From SELP01 sp035969385 (lineage in GTDB: Bacteria > Pseudomonadota > Alphaproteobacteria > Rhodobacterales > Rhodobacteraceae), in contig NZ_JAYKKJ010000003.1 in NCBI RefSeq assembly GCF_035969385.1, positions 186,001 to 250,000 of the forward strand: a stretch of 64,000 nt of DNA. Reading direction: 5' to 3'. A program made the position numbers and the translations under genes. The notes under the pieces were generated by a model. It was not told the origin of the DNA. It was given only the letters and a program-made list of their open reading frames with translations, and searched no databases. Within the stretch, counting starts at the first letter, position 1. Every line of letters starts with the position of its first letter. This document shows positions 42,516-51,358 of the stretch, one piece after another.

Positions 42516-43722
42516 AATCCGCCGCCCGCAGCGCCACCGACACGCCTTGCCCCACCCCAACGCACAGGGTGCACAGGGCATGCCCCATGCCGGACTTAGA
42601 CAGTTCCAGTGCCGCGGTTCCGATCAAACGCGCCCCGGTCATTCCCAGCGGATGGCCCAGCGCGATCGCCCCGCCATTGGGGTTGACCCCGTTCGCCAAC
42701 GGGTCGATCCCCAGTTCACGGCAGACCGCAAGCGCCTGCGCGGCAAACGCCTCGTTCAATTCGATCACGTTGAAGTCAGCGATGGATAGACCCAGCCGGT
42801 CCACCAGCAGGCGGGTCGCGGGCACCGGCCCGATCCCCATGATACGGGGCGGCACGCCTGCGCTAGCCGTGCCCAAGTATTCCGCCAGGGGCGATAGACC
42901 ATGGCGCCGGACCGCATCTTCCGAGGCCAGCAGGACTGCCGCCGCCCCATCATTGACGCCCGATGCATTGCCCGCGGTGACGCTGCCACCATCGCGGAAG
43001 GGCGCCCGCAGCGCCGACAGCTTTTCCAGGCTGGTGGGCCGGGGGTGCTCGTCCGTGCCAACGGTCACCGGGTCGCCTTTGCGATGGCGAATGAACACCG
43101 GCGCGATTTCCTCGGCCAGCCTTCCAGATGCGATCGCCCGCGCGGCTTTGTCCTGGCTGGCCAATGCGAATGCATCCTGATCCGCGCGCGACACCCCGAA
43201 TTCCGCCGCCACGTTTTCCGCGGTTTCCGGCATGCTGTCGATACCGTATTGATCGGCGATGGCCCTATTGACGAACCGCCAGCCGATCGTCGTGTCGTGA
43301 ATTTCCGCTGCGCGATCAAAGGCGGCCCCGGCCTTGGGCATGACAAAGGGTGCACGGCTCATGCTTTCGGACCCGCCCGCAATCACCAGTTCGCCCTCTC
43401 CGCATTGTATCTGCCGGGCGCCCGCGATCACCGCATCCATGCCCGAGGCACACAGCCGGTTTACCGTATGGGCGGGGACGGTTTCGGGCAGGCCGGACAA
43501 AAGCACGATCATCCGCGCAAGGTTGCGGTTGTCCTCGCCCGCCTGATTGGCAGCGCCAAAGATGACCTGATCCAGCTGCGACCAATCGACGGATGGGTTG
43601 CGCGCCATCAGCGCATCGACCGGGACCGTGGCCAGATCATCGGCCCGGACCTGCGCCAGTGCCCCGCCATAGCGCCCGATGGGCGTGCGTTGATAATCGC
43701 AGACAAAGACCCGGCGGGTCAT
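42514..43722 (-). CDS. Thiolase (acetyl-CoA acetyltransferase / 3-oxoadipyl-CoA thiolase type)
   Basis: 402 residues from the ATG at 43722; the upstream frame is rejected because it lies inside ridA. The catalytic Cys is in TVNRLCASGMDAVIAGARQ, the catalytic His in GAIALGHPLGMTGARLIGTA, and the second Cys in ALCTLCVGVGQG. PcaF-like features include IGRYGGALAQVRADDLA near the N-terminus. As the last gene of the anthranilate operon it should cleave a 3-oxoacyl-CoA to end the ring-derived beta-oxidation. Its stop lies in a repeat element at 42413-42515. It overlaps ridA by 4 bp. Confidence 0.93.
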   Translation of the reverse strand: MTRRVFVCDYQRTPIGRYGGALAQVRADDLATVPVDALMARNPSVDWSQLDQVIFGAANQAGEDNRNLARMIVLLSGLPETVPAHTVNRLCASGMDAVIAGARQIQCGEGELVIAGGSESMSRAPFVMPKAGAAFDRAAEIHDTTIGWRFVNRAIADQYGIDSMPETAENVAAEFGVSRADQDAFALASQDKAARAIASGRLAEEIAPVFIRHRKGDPVTVGTDEHPRPTSLEKLSALRAPFRDGGSVTAGNASGVNDGAAAVLLASEDAVRRHGLSPLAEYLGTASAGVPPRIMGIGPVPATRLLVDRLGLSIADFNVIELNEAFAAQALAVCRELGIDPLANGVNPNGGAIALGHPLGMTGARLIGTAALELSKSGMGHALCTLCVGVGQGVSVALRAAD

Positions 43723-44114
43723 GACAAATGCGCCGTCGCTTCGATTTCGACCAGCGCGTCGTCTTCGACCAGCCCGGCCACAACGACCATGGACATGGCC
43801 GGGAAATGCTTGCCGAACACCTCGCGGTAGGCGGCCCCGACCTCGGCCTGACGGGCAAGGTAGTCGCGTTTGTCCGTCACGAACCATGTCAGGCGGGTGA
43901 CGTCCGACACCTGCCCGCCCGCCGCTTCGACGATGTCGGCGATGTTCCTTAACGCTTGACGCATCTGGCCGACGAAATCATTCGCGACAAACCGCTGGTC
44001 CCCGTCCCAGCCGATCTGCCCCCCGATGTGCAGCGTTCCGTCGCGGGTCAGAACCCCGTTTGCATAGCCTTTGGCGGGCAGCCATCCTTCGGGTTGAACG
44101 ATCCGGTGGGTCAT
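43719..44114 (-). CDS. RidA-family imine/enamine deaminase-like protein
   Basis: 131 residues. It begins MTHRIVQPEGWLPAKGYANGVLTRDGTLHIGGQIGWDGD and ends MSMVVVAGLVEDDALVEIEATA, typical RidA/YjgF. In the final strand, the position that is Arg105 in E. coli RidA (P-x-R-) is not obviously kept, so this is probably an Rid paralogue. The family hydrolyses enamine and imine intermediates to ketones and ammonia. Its place between thioesterase and thiolase, with overlaps of 4 bp on both sides, suggests deamination of the amino-ring CoA product in this pathway (see findings). Confidence 0.85.
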   Translation of the reverse strand: MTHRIVQPEGWLPAKGYANGVLTRDGTLHIGGQIGWDGDQRFVANDFVGQMRQALRNIADIVEAAGGQVSDVTRLTWFVTDKRDYLARQAEVGAAYREVFGKHFPAMSMVVVAGLVEDDALVEIEATAHLS

Positions 44115-44515
44115 GACGCCTCCTTTGTCAATTTGTCGCGAATGTCCTGGGTCCAGGGCGTTGGTTTCCCGCTGCCGTCGACGTAGACCAGCGTGGCCTC
44201 GGCCGTGAACCGGGGCGCGTCGTCACAGGTTCCTTCAATCCGGTAGCCCAGTGAACTGCGGCCAACCCGCGTGACCGTCAACGTCAGGCGCAGTCGATCC
44301 CCGTGGCGGCTGGGCGCGACGAACCGGGTCGAGATTTCGGCGGTCGGAACCGCTTCGACCTTGTGGATTTCCTCGAACGGCCAGCCCAGGCATTCGGCGA
44401 AGAAATGTTCGACACAATCGTTGATCATCTCGAAGTAGCGCGGAAAGAATACGATCCCCGCCGGATCACAATGCCGGAACAGCACCTTTTGATCATGGGT
44501 GAACCCAACCCCCAT
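44111..44515 (-). CDS. Hot-dog fold acyl-CoA thioesterase (4-hydroxybenzoyl-CoA thioesterase-like)
   Basis: 134 residues: FTHDQKVLFRHCDPAGIVFFPRYFEMINDCVEHFF contains the HCDPAGIVFFPRYFE motif with catalytic Asp. The ending LVYVDGSGKPTPWTQDIR is standard. It hydrolyses aromatic or alicyclic acyl-CoA. In this operon it may rescue CoA from dead-end thioesters or release a product. It lies 3 bp behind kynU and overlaps ridA by 4 bp. Cytoplasmic, likely tetrameric. Confidence 0.88.
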   Translation of the reverse strand: MGVGFTHDQKVLFRHCDPAGIVFFPRYFEMINDCVEHFFAECLGWPFEEIHKVEAVPTAEISTRFVAPSRHGDRLRLTLTVTRVGRSSLGYRIEGTCDDAPRFTAEATLVYVDGSGKPTPWTQDIRDKLTKEAS

Positions 44516-44518
44516 AGG

Positions 44519-45712
44519 TCAGGTTACCCGTGACCGGGTCTGGTATTTCGGGTCACGCCAGGCCTCGGTATCCAGCACCTCTTGCAGGATCTTGGCGGCG
44601 GCGATTACATCGGCTTCGTCGATATAGAGCGGGGTAAAACCGAACCGCATGATGTCAGGTGCCCTGAAGTCCCCGATCACGCCCCGGTCGATCAGCGCCT
44701 GCATAGCGGCATAGCCATGGTCGAAGGCGAAAGACACCTGGCTGCCCCGCTGCGTCGCGTCGCGCGGTGAAGCGAGGGTCAGCGACGGGCAGCGCGCCTC
44801 GACTTCGGCGATGAACAGGTCGCCCAGCCGCATCGACGCAGCCCGCAGGTCGCCCATATCGACCCCGTCCCAAACCGTCAGCGCCTCTTGCAGGACCGAC
44901 AGTTGCAGGATCGGCGGGGTGCCCACCCGCAGCCTTTCGGTGGACATGGCCGGGCGATATCCCAGTTCCATCGCAAAGGGCGCATCATGGCCAAGCCACC
45001 CGGACAGGGCCGGGTCGATCCCAGCCACGACATCAGGACGGGCATAGATGAAGGCAGGCGCACCCGGTCCGCCGTTGAGGTATTTATAGGTGCAGCCAAC
45101 CGCGAATTCGGCGCCTGACCCGGCGATGTCCAACTCTACCGCGCCAGCGGAATGGGCAAGGTCCCAGATCATGACCGCGCCGGCGGCATGGGCGGCCTCG
45201 GTAATGGCTTTCATGTCGTGCATCCGGCCAGAGCGGTAATCGACATGGGTCAGCATGACCACGGCCACCTCTTCGGTGATCGCATCCGCCACCGCTTCGG
45301 GCGCGGGAGTGCGCAACTCGTGCCCCTTGCCGATGGTGCCCGCCAGTCCCTGCGCCATATACAGGTCCGTTGGAAAATTGCCGTTGTCGGACAGGATCAC
45401 CCGACGGTCCGGGCGCATCTTCAGGGCCGCATCCAATGCCTGATAGACCTTGATCGACAGGGTATCGCCGGTTGCAACCGACCCTTCGGGCGCGCCGATC
45501 AGACCGGCAATCCGGTCGCCCACCACGCGGGGAAGGTCCATCCAGCCCGCCGTGTTCCACGCGCGGATCAACTGCTGGCCCCATTCCTGTTCGATCACAG
45601 CCGTCGCCCGGGCTGCGGCCCCCTTGGGCAAGACGCCCAGCGAATTGCCATCCAGATAGATGACACCTTCAGGAATATCGAACAGGTCTTTTCTCGGCAG
45701 GCTTGCAGCCAT
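44519..45712 (-). CDS. kynU: Kynureninase
   Basis: 397 residues from the ATG at 45712 with a GAGGAGAA site; the frame upstream belongs to kynA. PLP-fold type I. Motifs include IYLDGNSLGVLPKGA, the aminotransferase-V region with VVMLTHVDYRSGRMHD, WDLAHSAGAVELDI and the PLP Lys in GCTYKYLNGGPGAPAFIY. It splits kynurenine into anthranilate and alanine, feeding the CoA ligase encoded two genes upstream. It is one base after the kynA stop. Confidence 0.95.
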   Translation of the reverse strand: MAASLPRKDLFDIPEGVIYLDGNSLGVLPKGAAARATAVIEQEWGQQLIRAWNTAGWMDLPRVVGDRIAGLIGAPEGSVATGDTLSIKVYQALDAALKMRPDRRVILSDNGNFPTDLYMAQGLAGTIGKGHELRTPAPEAVADAITEEVAVVMLTHVDYRSGRMHDMKAITEAAHAAGAVMIWDLAHSAGAVELDIAGSGAEFAVGCTYKYLNGGPGAPAFIYARPDVVAGIDPALSGWLGHDAPFAMELGYRPAMSTERLRVGTPPILQLSVLQEALTVWDGVDMGDLRAASMRLGDLFIAEVEARCPSLTLASPRDATQRGSQVSFAFDHGYAAMQALIDRGVIGDFRAPDIMRFGFTPLYIDEADVIAAAKILQEVLDTEAWRDPKYQTRSRVT

Positions 45713-45713
45713 C

Positions 45714-46553
45714 TTACAATTCTCCTCGGACGTTCCACAGTTCGGGGAACAATTCCACACCCAGCATCCGACGCAAGTATTGCACACCGGACGTCCCGCC
45801 AGTTCCACGCTTGAACCCGATCACCCGTTCCACGGTCGTGACATGGTTGAACCGCCAACGGCGAAAGTAATCTTCCAGATCAACCAGTTTTTCACCCAGT
45901 TCATACAGCGTCCAATAACGATCTACGTCGCTATAGACCGTCGTCCACGCGGCCTGGATGGCGGGATGGGCTTCGTGCGGGGCATCAAGCTTGGGCGCGG
46001 GCATGGCGTCAAGGGTGCCGTGCACCCCCCGGAACAGGAGGGCAACCACGTCGTCATAGAAACTTGGACGGGCAAGCTCGGCAGACAGCCAGTCGTGCAC
46101 CTCCGGCACATGCGCATGGGGGCGCAGCATATTGGCATTGCGGTTGCCAAGAACGAATTCGATCATGCGGTATTGGTAGGACTGGAACCCGGATGAATTG
46201 CCAAGCGTCTTGCGGAACCGCGTATAGTCGGCCGGGGTCATGGTGCGCAGCACGTCCCATGCGCTGTTAAGCTGTTCGAAGATCCGGCTGACACGGGCCA
46301 GCATCTTGAACATCGCGGGCATTTCCCCGGCCTCCAGCGCGGCGCGGGCCGCCGAAAGTTCGTGGATTGCCAGCTTCATCCACAGCTCGCTGGTCTGATG
46401 TTGGATGATGAACAGCATTTCATCATGCGCGGGGCTGAGCGGGGATTGCAGCGACAGGATGTCGTCGATCTTCAGGTAATCGCCATAGGACATGGCCCCG
46501 TCGAAACTCATCCGGGCGCCATCGGTTTCCGGGTTATAGGGTTGGCTGGTCAT
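45714..46553 (-). CDS. kynA: Tryptophan 2,3-dioxygenase
   Basis: 279 residues, usual length for bacterial TDO. Motifs are YGDYLKIDDILSLQSPLS, MLFIIQHQTSELWMKL, the helix with LGNSSGFQSYQYRMIEF, and RRWRFNHVTTVERVIGFKRGTGGTSGVQYL, including the haem-ligand His in FNHV and the SGVxYL ending. It converts tryptophan to N-formylkynurenine using O2. The start overlaps the ligase stop (ATGA). The formamidase for the next step is not in the window. Confidence 0.97.
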   Translation of the reverse strand: MTSQPYNPETDGARMSFDGAMSYGDYLKIDDILSLQSPLSPAHDEMLFIIQHQTSELWMKLAIHELSAARAALEAGEMPAMFKMLARVSRIFEQLNSAWDVLRTMTPADYTRFRKTLGNSSGFQSYQYRMIEFVLGNRNANMLRPHAHVPEVHDWLSAELARPSFYDDVVALLFRGVHGTLDAMPAPKLDAPHEAHPAIQAAWTTVYSDVDRYWTLYELGEKLVDLEDYFRRWRFNHVTTVERVIGFKRGTGGTSGVQYLRRMLGVELFPELWNVRGEL

Positions 46554-48169
46554 GACGGGGTCCTGAGTTTGAAACGCTGGATCTTGCCGGTCGCTGTCTT
46601 GGGGAGCGATTTGGCGAATACGACCGAGCGGGGGTATTTATAGGGGGCGATCACCGCCTTGACGTGATCCTGAAGCATCTTTGCCATGGCGTCGCCGGGC
46701 ACCGCGTCCGCGCCCAAAACCACATGCGCCTGCACGATCTGGCCGCGGTCATCGTCGGGCACGCCGATCACCGCGCATTCGGCCACCGCGTCATGGGACA
46801 ACAGCGCCGCTTCCACCTCGGGCCCGGCGATGTTGTAGCCGGACGACAGGATTATGTCGTCATTGCGGGCGGCAAAGTGGAAATACCCTTCTTCGTCCTG
46901 CACGAAAGTATCGCCGGTGATGTTCCAACCGTCCTGCACATATTCCGCCTGCCGTTCCCCGAACAGGTAGCGGCAGCCGGTTGGGCCACGCACGGCCATG
47001 CGCCCCGGCTCTCCGCGCGGCAGTTCCGCACCGTCGGGGCCAACGACCTTTGCCTCGTATCCCGCGACCGGTTTGCCGGTGCTGGCGGGGCGGTGGTCTT
47101 CGAACCGATTGGTGACGAAGATATGCAGCATCTCGGTCGCACCGATTCCATCCAGCATCGGCTTGCCCGTCTTGGCCATCCATTCGTTATAGACCGGGCC
47201 GGGCAGGGTTTCGCCCGCCGAAACCGCCGCCCGCAGGCTGGACAGGTCCGCGCCTTCGTCCATCGCCCGCATCATCGCCCGATAGGCGGTCGGCGCGGTG
47301 AAACAGACGGTGGCGCGGTATTTTTCGATGATTTCGACCATATTGGGGGGCGAGGCATTTTCCAAAAGCGTCGCTGCGGCCCCGAACCGCAACGGGAACA
47401 CAGCCAGCCCGCCCAGCCCGAAGGTAAAGGCCAAGGGGGGCGATCCGACGAATACATCGTCTGGCGTCACGCCCAGCACCTCGCGCGCGTAGCCATCCGC
47501 GATGATCATCAGGTCGCGGTGGAAATGCATCGTCCCCTTCGGATCGCCGGTAGAGCCGGAAGTGAAGCCGATCAGCGCCACATCGTCCTGACTGGTCTGC
47601 ACCGCGTCAAAGCGGACGGGCTTTTCCAGCGCCAGACGGTCAAGGTCCGCGTCATGGTTCGAGGTTCCATCAAATGCCGTGACCGAGGTCAGCCCATCAC
47701 AAAGCGCGGCGCAGGCGGTCATTTCCTCCATCAGACGCATGTCGCACAGGGCGTGGGTGATCTGCGCCTTTTCGACGTATTTCGCCAGTTCGGCGGCACG
47801 CAGCATGGGCATGGTGTTGACAACTACCGCGCCCGCCTTGGTCGCGGCCAGCCAGCAGGCCACCATCGCCGGGTTATTGGCGGACCGGATCAGAACGCGG
47901 TTGCCCGGTTTTATCCCCAGATCATCGACCAGCACATGGGCCAGCCGGTTGGTCCAATCGGTCAGTTCCTTATAGGTGCGCCGCCGCCCGTTGCCGATCA
48001 GGGCGGTATGATCGCCGAAGCCCCGCGCGACCATCGCATCGGTCAGTTCGACCGCCGCATTCAGCCGGTCCGGGTAGTCGAACCCGTCCAGCAGCAGGTC
48101 CGGCCAACTGTCCTGTGGCGGCAGGTTGTCCCGAGCGAAACTGTCCACATGCGCCGTCTGTCCGAGCAT
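46550..48169 (-). CDS. 2-aminobenzoate (anthranilate)-CoA ligase
   Basis: 539 residues, an AMP-forming acyl-CoA ligase. The P-loop is IGFTSGSTGDPKGTMHFHRD; then GGLAVFPLRFG, the A5-like DGIGATEMLHIF, the hinge DGWNITGDTFVQDEEGYFHFAARNDDIILSSGYN and the C-terminal lysine in LPKTATGKIQRF. The sequence class is benzoate-CoA ligase-like. Context (kynU before, anthraniloyl-CoA hydroxylase after) points to anthranilate as substrate. It overlaps kynA by 4 bp and is one base from the acyl-CoA dehydrogenase gene. Confidence 0.9.
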   Translation of the reverse strand: MLGQTAHVDSFARDNLPPQDSWPDLLLDGFDYPDRLNAAVELTDAMVARGFGDHTALIGNGRRRTYKELTDWTNRLAHVLVDDLGIKPGNRVLIRSANNPAMVACWLAATKAGAVVVNTMPMLRAAELAKYVEKAQITHALCDMRLMEEMTACAALCDGLTSVTAFDGTSNHDADLDRLALEKPVRFDAVQTSQDDVALIGFTSGSTGDPKGTMHFHRDLMIIADGYAREVLGVTPDDVFVGSPPLAFTFGLGGLAVFPLRFGAAATLLENASPPNMVEIIEKYRATVCFTAPTAYRAMMRAMDEGADLSSLRAAVSAGETLPGPVYNEWMAKTGKPMLDGIGATEMLHIFVTNRFEDHRPASTGKPVAGYEAKVVGPDGAELPRGEPGRMAVRGPTGCRYLFGERQAEYVQDGWNITGDTFVQDEEGYFHFAARNDDIILSSGYNIAGPEVEAALLSHDAVAECAVIGVPDDDRGQIVQAHVVLGADAVPGDAMAKMLQDHVKAVIAPYKYPRSVVFAKSLPKTATGKIQRFKLRTPS

Positions 48170-48170
48170 C

Positions 48171-49328
48171 TCATGCCTCTCCCATGTTGGCCTGCGTTTG
48201 CCGCGCGATCACCACGCGCTGCACGTCCGACGCGCCTTCGTAGATACGCAGCGCCCGGATTTCGCGATAAAGCCGTTCGACGGTTTCGCCCGACCTGACC
48301 CCGTCCCCACCATGTAGCTGCACCGCCCGGTCGATGACCTTTTGCGCGGCTTCGGTCGAAAACAGCTTGGCCATCGCTGCCTCGCGCGTCACACGCGGCG
48401 CACCCATGTCCTTGGCCCATGCCGCGCGATAGGTCAGCAGGGCCGATGCATCCACGTCCAGCGCCATATCCGCGATATGACCCTGCACCATTTGCAGGTC
48501 GATCAGCGGGGCACCTTGCACATGTCGGGAGGTGACACGCGCAAGGGCCTCGTCCAGCGCGCGACGGGCAAAGCCCAGCGCGGCCGCCGCGACGGTAGAA
48601 CGGAACACGTCCAGCACGGACATGGCGATCTTGAACCCCTGCCCCGGCGTGCCGATAAGGGAAGACGCGGGAATGCGACAATCGGTGAACCTCAGGGTGG
48701 CCAGCGGATGCGGCGCAATGGTCTCCAGCCGTTCGACCACTTCGAACCCCCGCAGACCCGCAGGCACGACAAAGGCCGACATGCCCTTCGCGCCAGGCGC
48801 TTCGCCCGTCCGCGCAAAAAGCGTATAGACGTCAGCGATCCCGCCGTTGGATATCCATGTCTTTTCGCCGTTCAGGACATAGTGGTTCCCGTCCCGCCGG
48901 GCCGTCATCGTGTTGTTCGCCACATCCGACCCCGACCCCGGTTCGGTCAGGGCAAAGGCAGCGATCGCCTGGCCGGTCCGCGTCAGGGGCAGCCATTCGG
49001 ATTTCTGCGCACGACTGCCAAACAGGGAAATCGCGCCCGTACCCAACCCTTGCATGGCAAAGGCGAAATCGGCCAGACCATCGTGGCGGGCAAGGGTTTC
49101 GCGGGTCAGGCACAGGCTGCGAACGTCCAGTGTTTCACCGTCTGCGGCGGCCGTGTGATCCAGCCAGCCGGCCTTACCCAACTTGCTGACAAGGATGTGG
49201 CAGGCGGAATCGGTGCACCCGTGGTCAACGCCTTGCAGGGTGTGCGTGGACCACTCATCCAGATCCTGCGCCAGACGCCTGTGGCGATCGTCGAAAAACG
49301 GCCAGTCAAGAAAGCTCCGGTCAGCCAT
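48171..49328 (-). CDS. Acyl-CoA dehydrogenase
   Basis: 385 residues. FAD- and substrate-binding blocks IAAFALTEPGSGSDVANNTMTA and YVLNGEKTWISNGGIADVYTLFART, then QVHGGDGV-like QLHGGDGVRSGETVERLYREIRALRIYEGASDVQRVVIARQ with the catalytic Glu in YEGAS. It should desaturate an alicyclic or chain acyl-CoA formed after ring reduction. It overlaps the hydratase by one base (TGATG) and is one base before the ligase. It needs an ETF partner, not encoded here. Confidence 0.93.
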   Translation of the reverse strand: MADRSFLDWPFFDDRHRRLAQDLDEWSTHTLQGVDHGCTDSACHILVSKLGKAGWLDHTAAADGETLDVRSLCLTRETLARHDGLADFAFAMQGLGTGAISLFGSRAQKSEWLPLTRTGQAIAAFALTEPGSGSDVANNTMTARRDGNHYVLNGEKTWISNGGIADVYTLFARTGEAPGAKGMSAFVVPAGLRGFEVVERLETIAPHPLATLRFTDCRIPASSLIGTPGQGFKIAMSVLDVFRSTVAAAALGFARRALDEALARVTSRHVQGAPLIDLQMVQGHIADMALDVDASALLTYRAAWAKDMGAPRVTREAAMAKLFSTEAAQKVIDRAVQLHGGDGVRSGETVERLYREIRALRIYEGASDVQRVVIARQTQANMGEA

Positions 49329-50128
49329 CAGTCGCCCTCGAACACAGGTTTCTTTTTAGCAACGAACGCATGGTAGGCGCGGTGGAAATCCTGCCCCTGC
49401 ATGCAGATCGCCTGTGCCTGCGCCTCGGCCTCGATCGCCTGATCAAGGCCCATGGACCATTCCTGCGCCAGCATCGTCTTGGTCATCATATTGGCAAAGC
49501 CTGGCCCGGCGGCGATGCGCGCCGCCATGTCCCCGGCGGTGTCCATCAGGTCGGCTTGCGGCACGACGCGGTTGAAGAACCCCCATGCGGCGCCTTCTTC
49601 GGCGGTCATCGACCGGCCCAGATACAAAAGCTCTGCCGCCCGCCCCTGCCCGATGATCCGGGGAAGGATGGCGCAGGCGCCCATGTCACAGCCCGCCAGC
49701 CCGACGCGGTTGAACAGAAAGGCGACCTTTGCCTCTGGCGTCGCCACCCGCAGGTCCGACGCCATTGCAATGATCGCCCCGGCCCCGGCGCAGACCCCAT
49801 CAACCGCCGCGATGATGGGTTTGCCGCAGCCGATCATCGCCTTGACCAGGTCTCCGGTCATACGGGTAAAGGCCAACAGATCCTTCATGTTCATCTTGGT
49901 CAGCGGCCCGATGATATCGTGCACGTCCCCGCCTGAACTGAAATTCCCGCCATTTGGGCCGAAGACCACGGCCTTCACCTCTTCGTCGTAGTGCAGGTCG
50001 CGAAACCAGTCGCGCAATTCGGCGTAGCTGTCGAAGGTCAGGGGGTTCTTTCGGTCCGGACGGTCCAGCGCGACATGCGCGATTCCGCCCTCGATGCGGC
50101 ACTGGAAATGGGTCACGTCGCTGCGCAT
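49328..50128 (-). CDS. Enoyl-CoA hydratase/isomerase-family protein
   Basis: 266 residues from the ATG at 50128. Crotonase fold: HVALDRPDRKNPLTFDSYAEL, GNFSSGGDVHDIIGPLTKM (oxyanion loop), AAVDGVCAGAGAIIAMASDLRVATPEAKVAFLFNRVGLAGCDMGACAILPRIIGQGRA. The catalytic Glu pair seems partly changed (G-C-D-M), so ring hydrolase or isomerase activity is possible. It is one base after marR. By place it acts in ring-derived beta-oxidation; crotonases can also hydrolyse alicyclic beta-keto acyl-CoA rings. Confidence 0.9.
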   Translation of the reverse strand: MRSDVTHFQCRIEGGIAHVALDRPDRKNPLTFDSYAELRDWFRDLHYDEEVKAVVFGPNGGNFSSGGDVHDIIGPLTKMNMKDLLAFTRMTGDLVKAMIGCGKPIIAAVDGVCAGAGAIIAMASDLRVATPEAKVAFLFNRVGLAGCDMGACAILPRIIGQGRAAELLYLGRSMTAEEGAAWGFFNRVVPQADLMDTAGDMAARIAAGPGFANMMTKTMLAQEWSMGLDQAIEAEAQAQAICMQGQDFHRAYHAFVAKKKPVFEGD

Positions 50129-50129
50129 G

Positions 50130-50603
50130 TCAGTCGTCCTCCAGCGTGTCCAGCAAATGGTCGAGGCGAAGAACCATGCCCGCCACGTCATCGGCATTCA
50201 GCCCGGCCAGAATTTCGTCGATCCACTCTTCGTGGCGGGCGGCATGCTCGGCAAAGGCCGCGTTGCCCTTGGGTGTCAGCCGCACAAGGTTGGCCCGCCG
50301 GTCGCCCGGGACCGACACCCGCAGCGCCAGCCCGTCCTCTGTCAGCTTGTCGACGATGCCGGTGATGTTGCCGTTCGACACTCGCAGCCTGCGGGAAATC
50401 TCGCTCATCTTGAGCCCCTCGGGCACCCGCGACAGGGCCGACATCACATCGAACCGCGGCAGGGTCGTGCCCAGTTCCGACCGCAACCGGCGGCGCAGTT
50501 CCTCTTCGATCAGGCCCGAGGTCTTGAGCAGCTTCAGCCACAGCCGCAGCCGTGATTTCGACATCGGTTCGGATTTGCGGGCGTCCGCCGGTTTGGGTGT
50601 CAT
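50130..50603 (-). CDS. MarR-family transcriptional regulator
   Basis: 157 residues from the ATG at 50603 (CAGGAGGCGAGAT upstream). Winged helix at about 55-125: LPRFDVMSALSRVPEGLKMSEISRRLRVSNGNITGIVDKLTEDGLALRVSVPGDRRANLVRLTPKG. Located inside the operon, between SDR and hydratase genes, it likely represses the operon and is released by an aryl-CoA such as anthraniloyl-CoA; MarR control by CoA thioesters is common in such pathways. The palindrome at 53734 is its probable site. It overlaps the SDR by 4 bp. Confidence 0.92.
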   Translation of the reverse strand: MTPKPADARKSEPMSKSRLRLWLKLLKTSGLIEEELRRRLRSELGTTLPRFDVMSALSRVPEGLKMSEISRRLRVSNGNITGIVDKLTEDGLALRVSVPGDRRANLVRLTPKGNAAFAEHAARHEEWIDEILAGLNADDVAGMVLRLDHLLDTLEDD

Positions 50604-51358
50604 ATCTCGCCTCCTGACAGGGTCAGCGCATGGCCATTGACCGAGCGCGCCGCGTCCGAACAAAGCCACAGCGCGGTTCCCGCGACCTCTTCGGGCTGGA
50701 TGAACCGCCCTTGCGGGTTACCGGCCAAAAGGCTGGCGCGGGCGGCGGATTCGTCCATGCCGGTCTTTTCGATGATATTGGCGATGGATCGGTCCAGCAG
50801 CGGGGTTTCGATGAAACCGGGGCAAATCGCGTTGGCGGTGACGCCGCTGTTGCCCAGTTCCAGCGCCAGCGACCGGGTTAGCCCGACCACCGCATGTTTT
50901 GCCGCCGCATAGCCCGACACATAGGCATAGCCCTTCAGCCCGGCAGTCGAGGCGACGGCGATTAGCCGCCCCCATCCGTCCGTCTTCATGTCGGGCAGGG
51001 CCGCCTGCCATGCGTTGACCACCCCGCCCAGATTGACGGCCAACATCGCGTGAAGCTGATCGGGGGTCATCCGGTGGAACGGGGTGCTTTCGGCGGCCCC
51101 GGCATTGGCCACGACCACCGAAACCGGCCCGTTCAACCCGCGCGCCTGCCGGAACGCGGCGCGTACGGTGTCGGGGTCTGTCACATCGCAGGTCACCCAA
51201 CCGATGAATTTATGTTGCTTTGCCACCTCGCGCAGGGGGCCTTCGCGGCGGCCCAAGATCGTGACCTTTGCGCCCGCATGTGCAAAGGCCTCGGCCATGG
51301 CCCGGCCAACGCCAGTGCCGCCACCGGTCACAACGATATGACGCCCGTCGACACTCAT
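50600..51358 (-). CDS. SDR-family NAD(P)-dependent oxidoreductase
   Basis: 252 residues. The N-terminal IVVTGGGTGVGRAMAEAFAHAGA is the Rossmann TGxxxGxG site, NAG is in VVVANAGAAESTP, and the catalytic Ser-Tyr-Lys is in ASTAGLKGYAYVSGYAAAKHAVVGL. It likely oxidises or reduces a ring hydroxyl/keto group on a CoA intermediate, but could also be a general 3-hydroxyacyl-CoA type dehydrogenase. It overlaps the monooxygenase and marR genes by 4 bp each. Confidence 0.92.
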   Translation of the reverse strand: MSVDGRHIVVTGGGTGVGRAMAEAFAHAGAKVTILGRREGPLREVAKQHKFIGWVTCDVTDPDTVRAAFRQARGLNGPVSVVVANAGAAESTPFHRMTPDQLHAMLAVNLGGVVNAWQAALPDMKTDGWGRLIAVASTAGLKGYAYVSGYAAAKHAVVGLTRSLALELGNSGVTANAICPGFIETPLLDRSIANIIEKTGMDESAARASLLAGNPQGRFIQPEEVAGTALWLCSDAARSVNGHALTLSGGEI

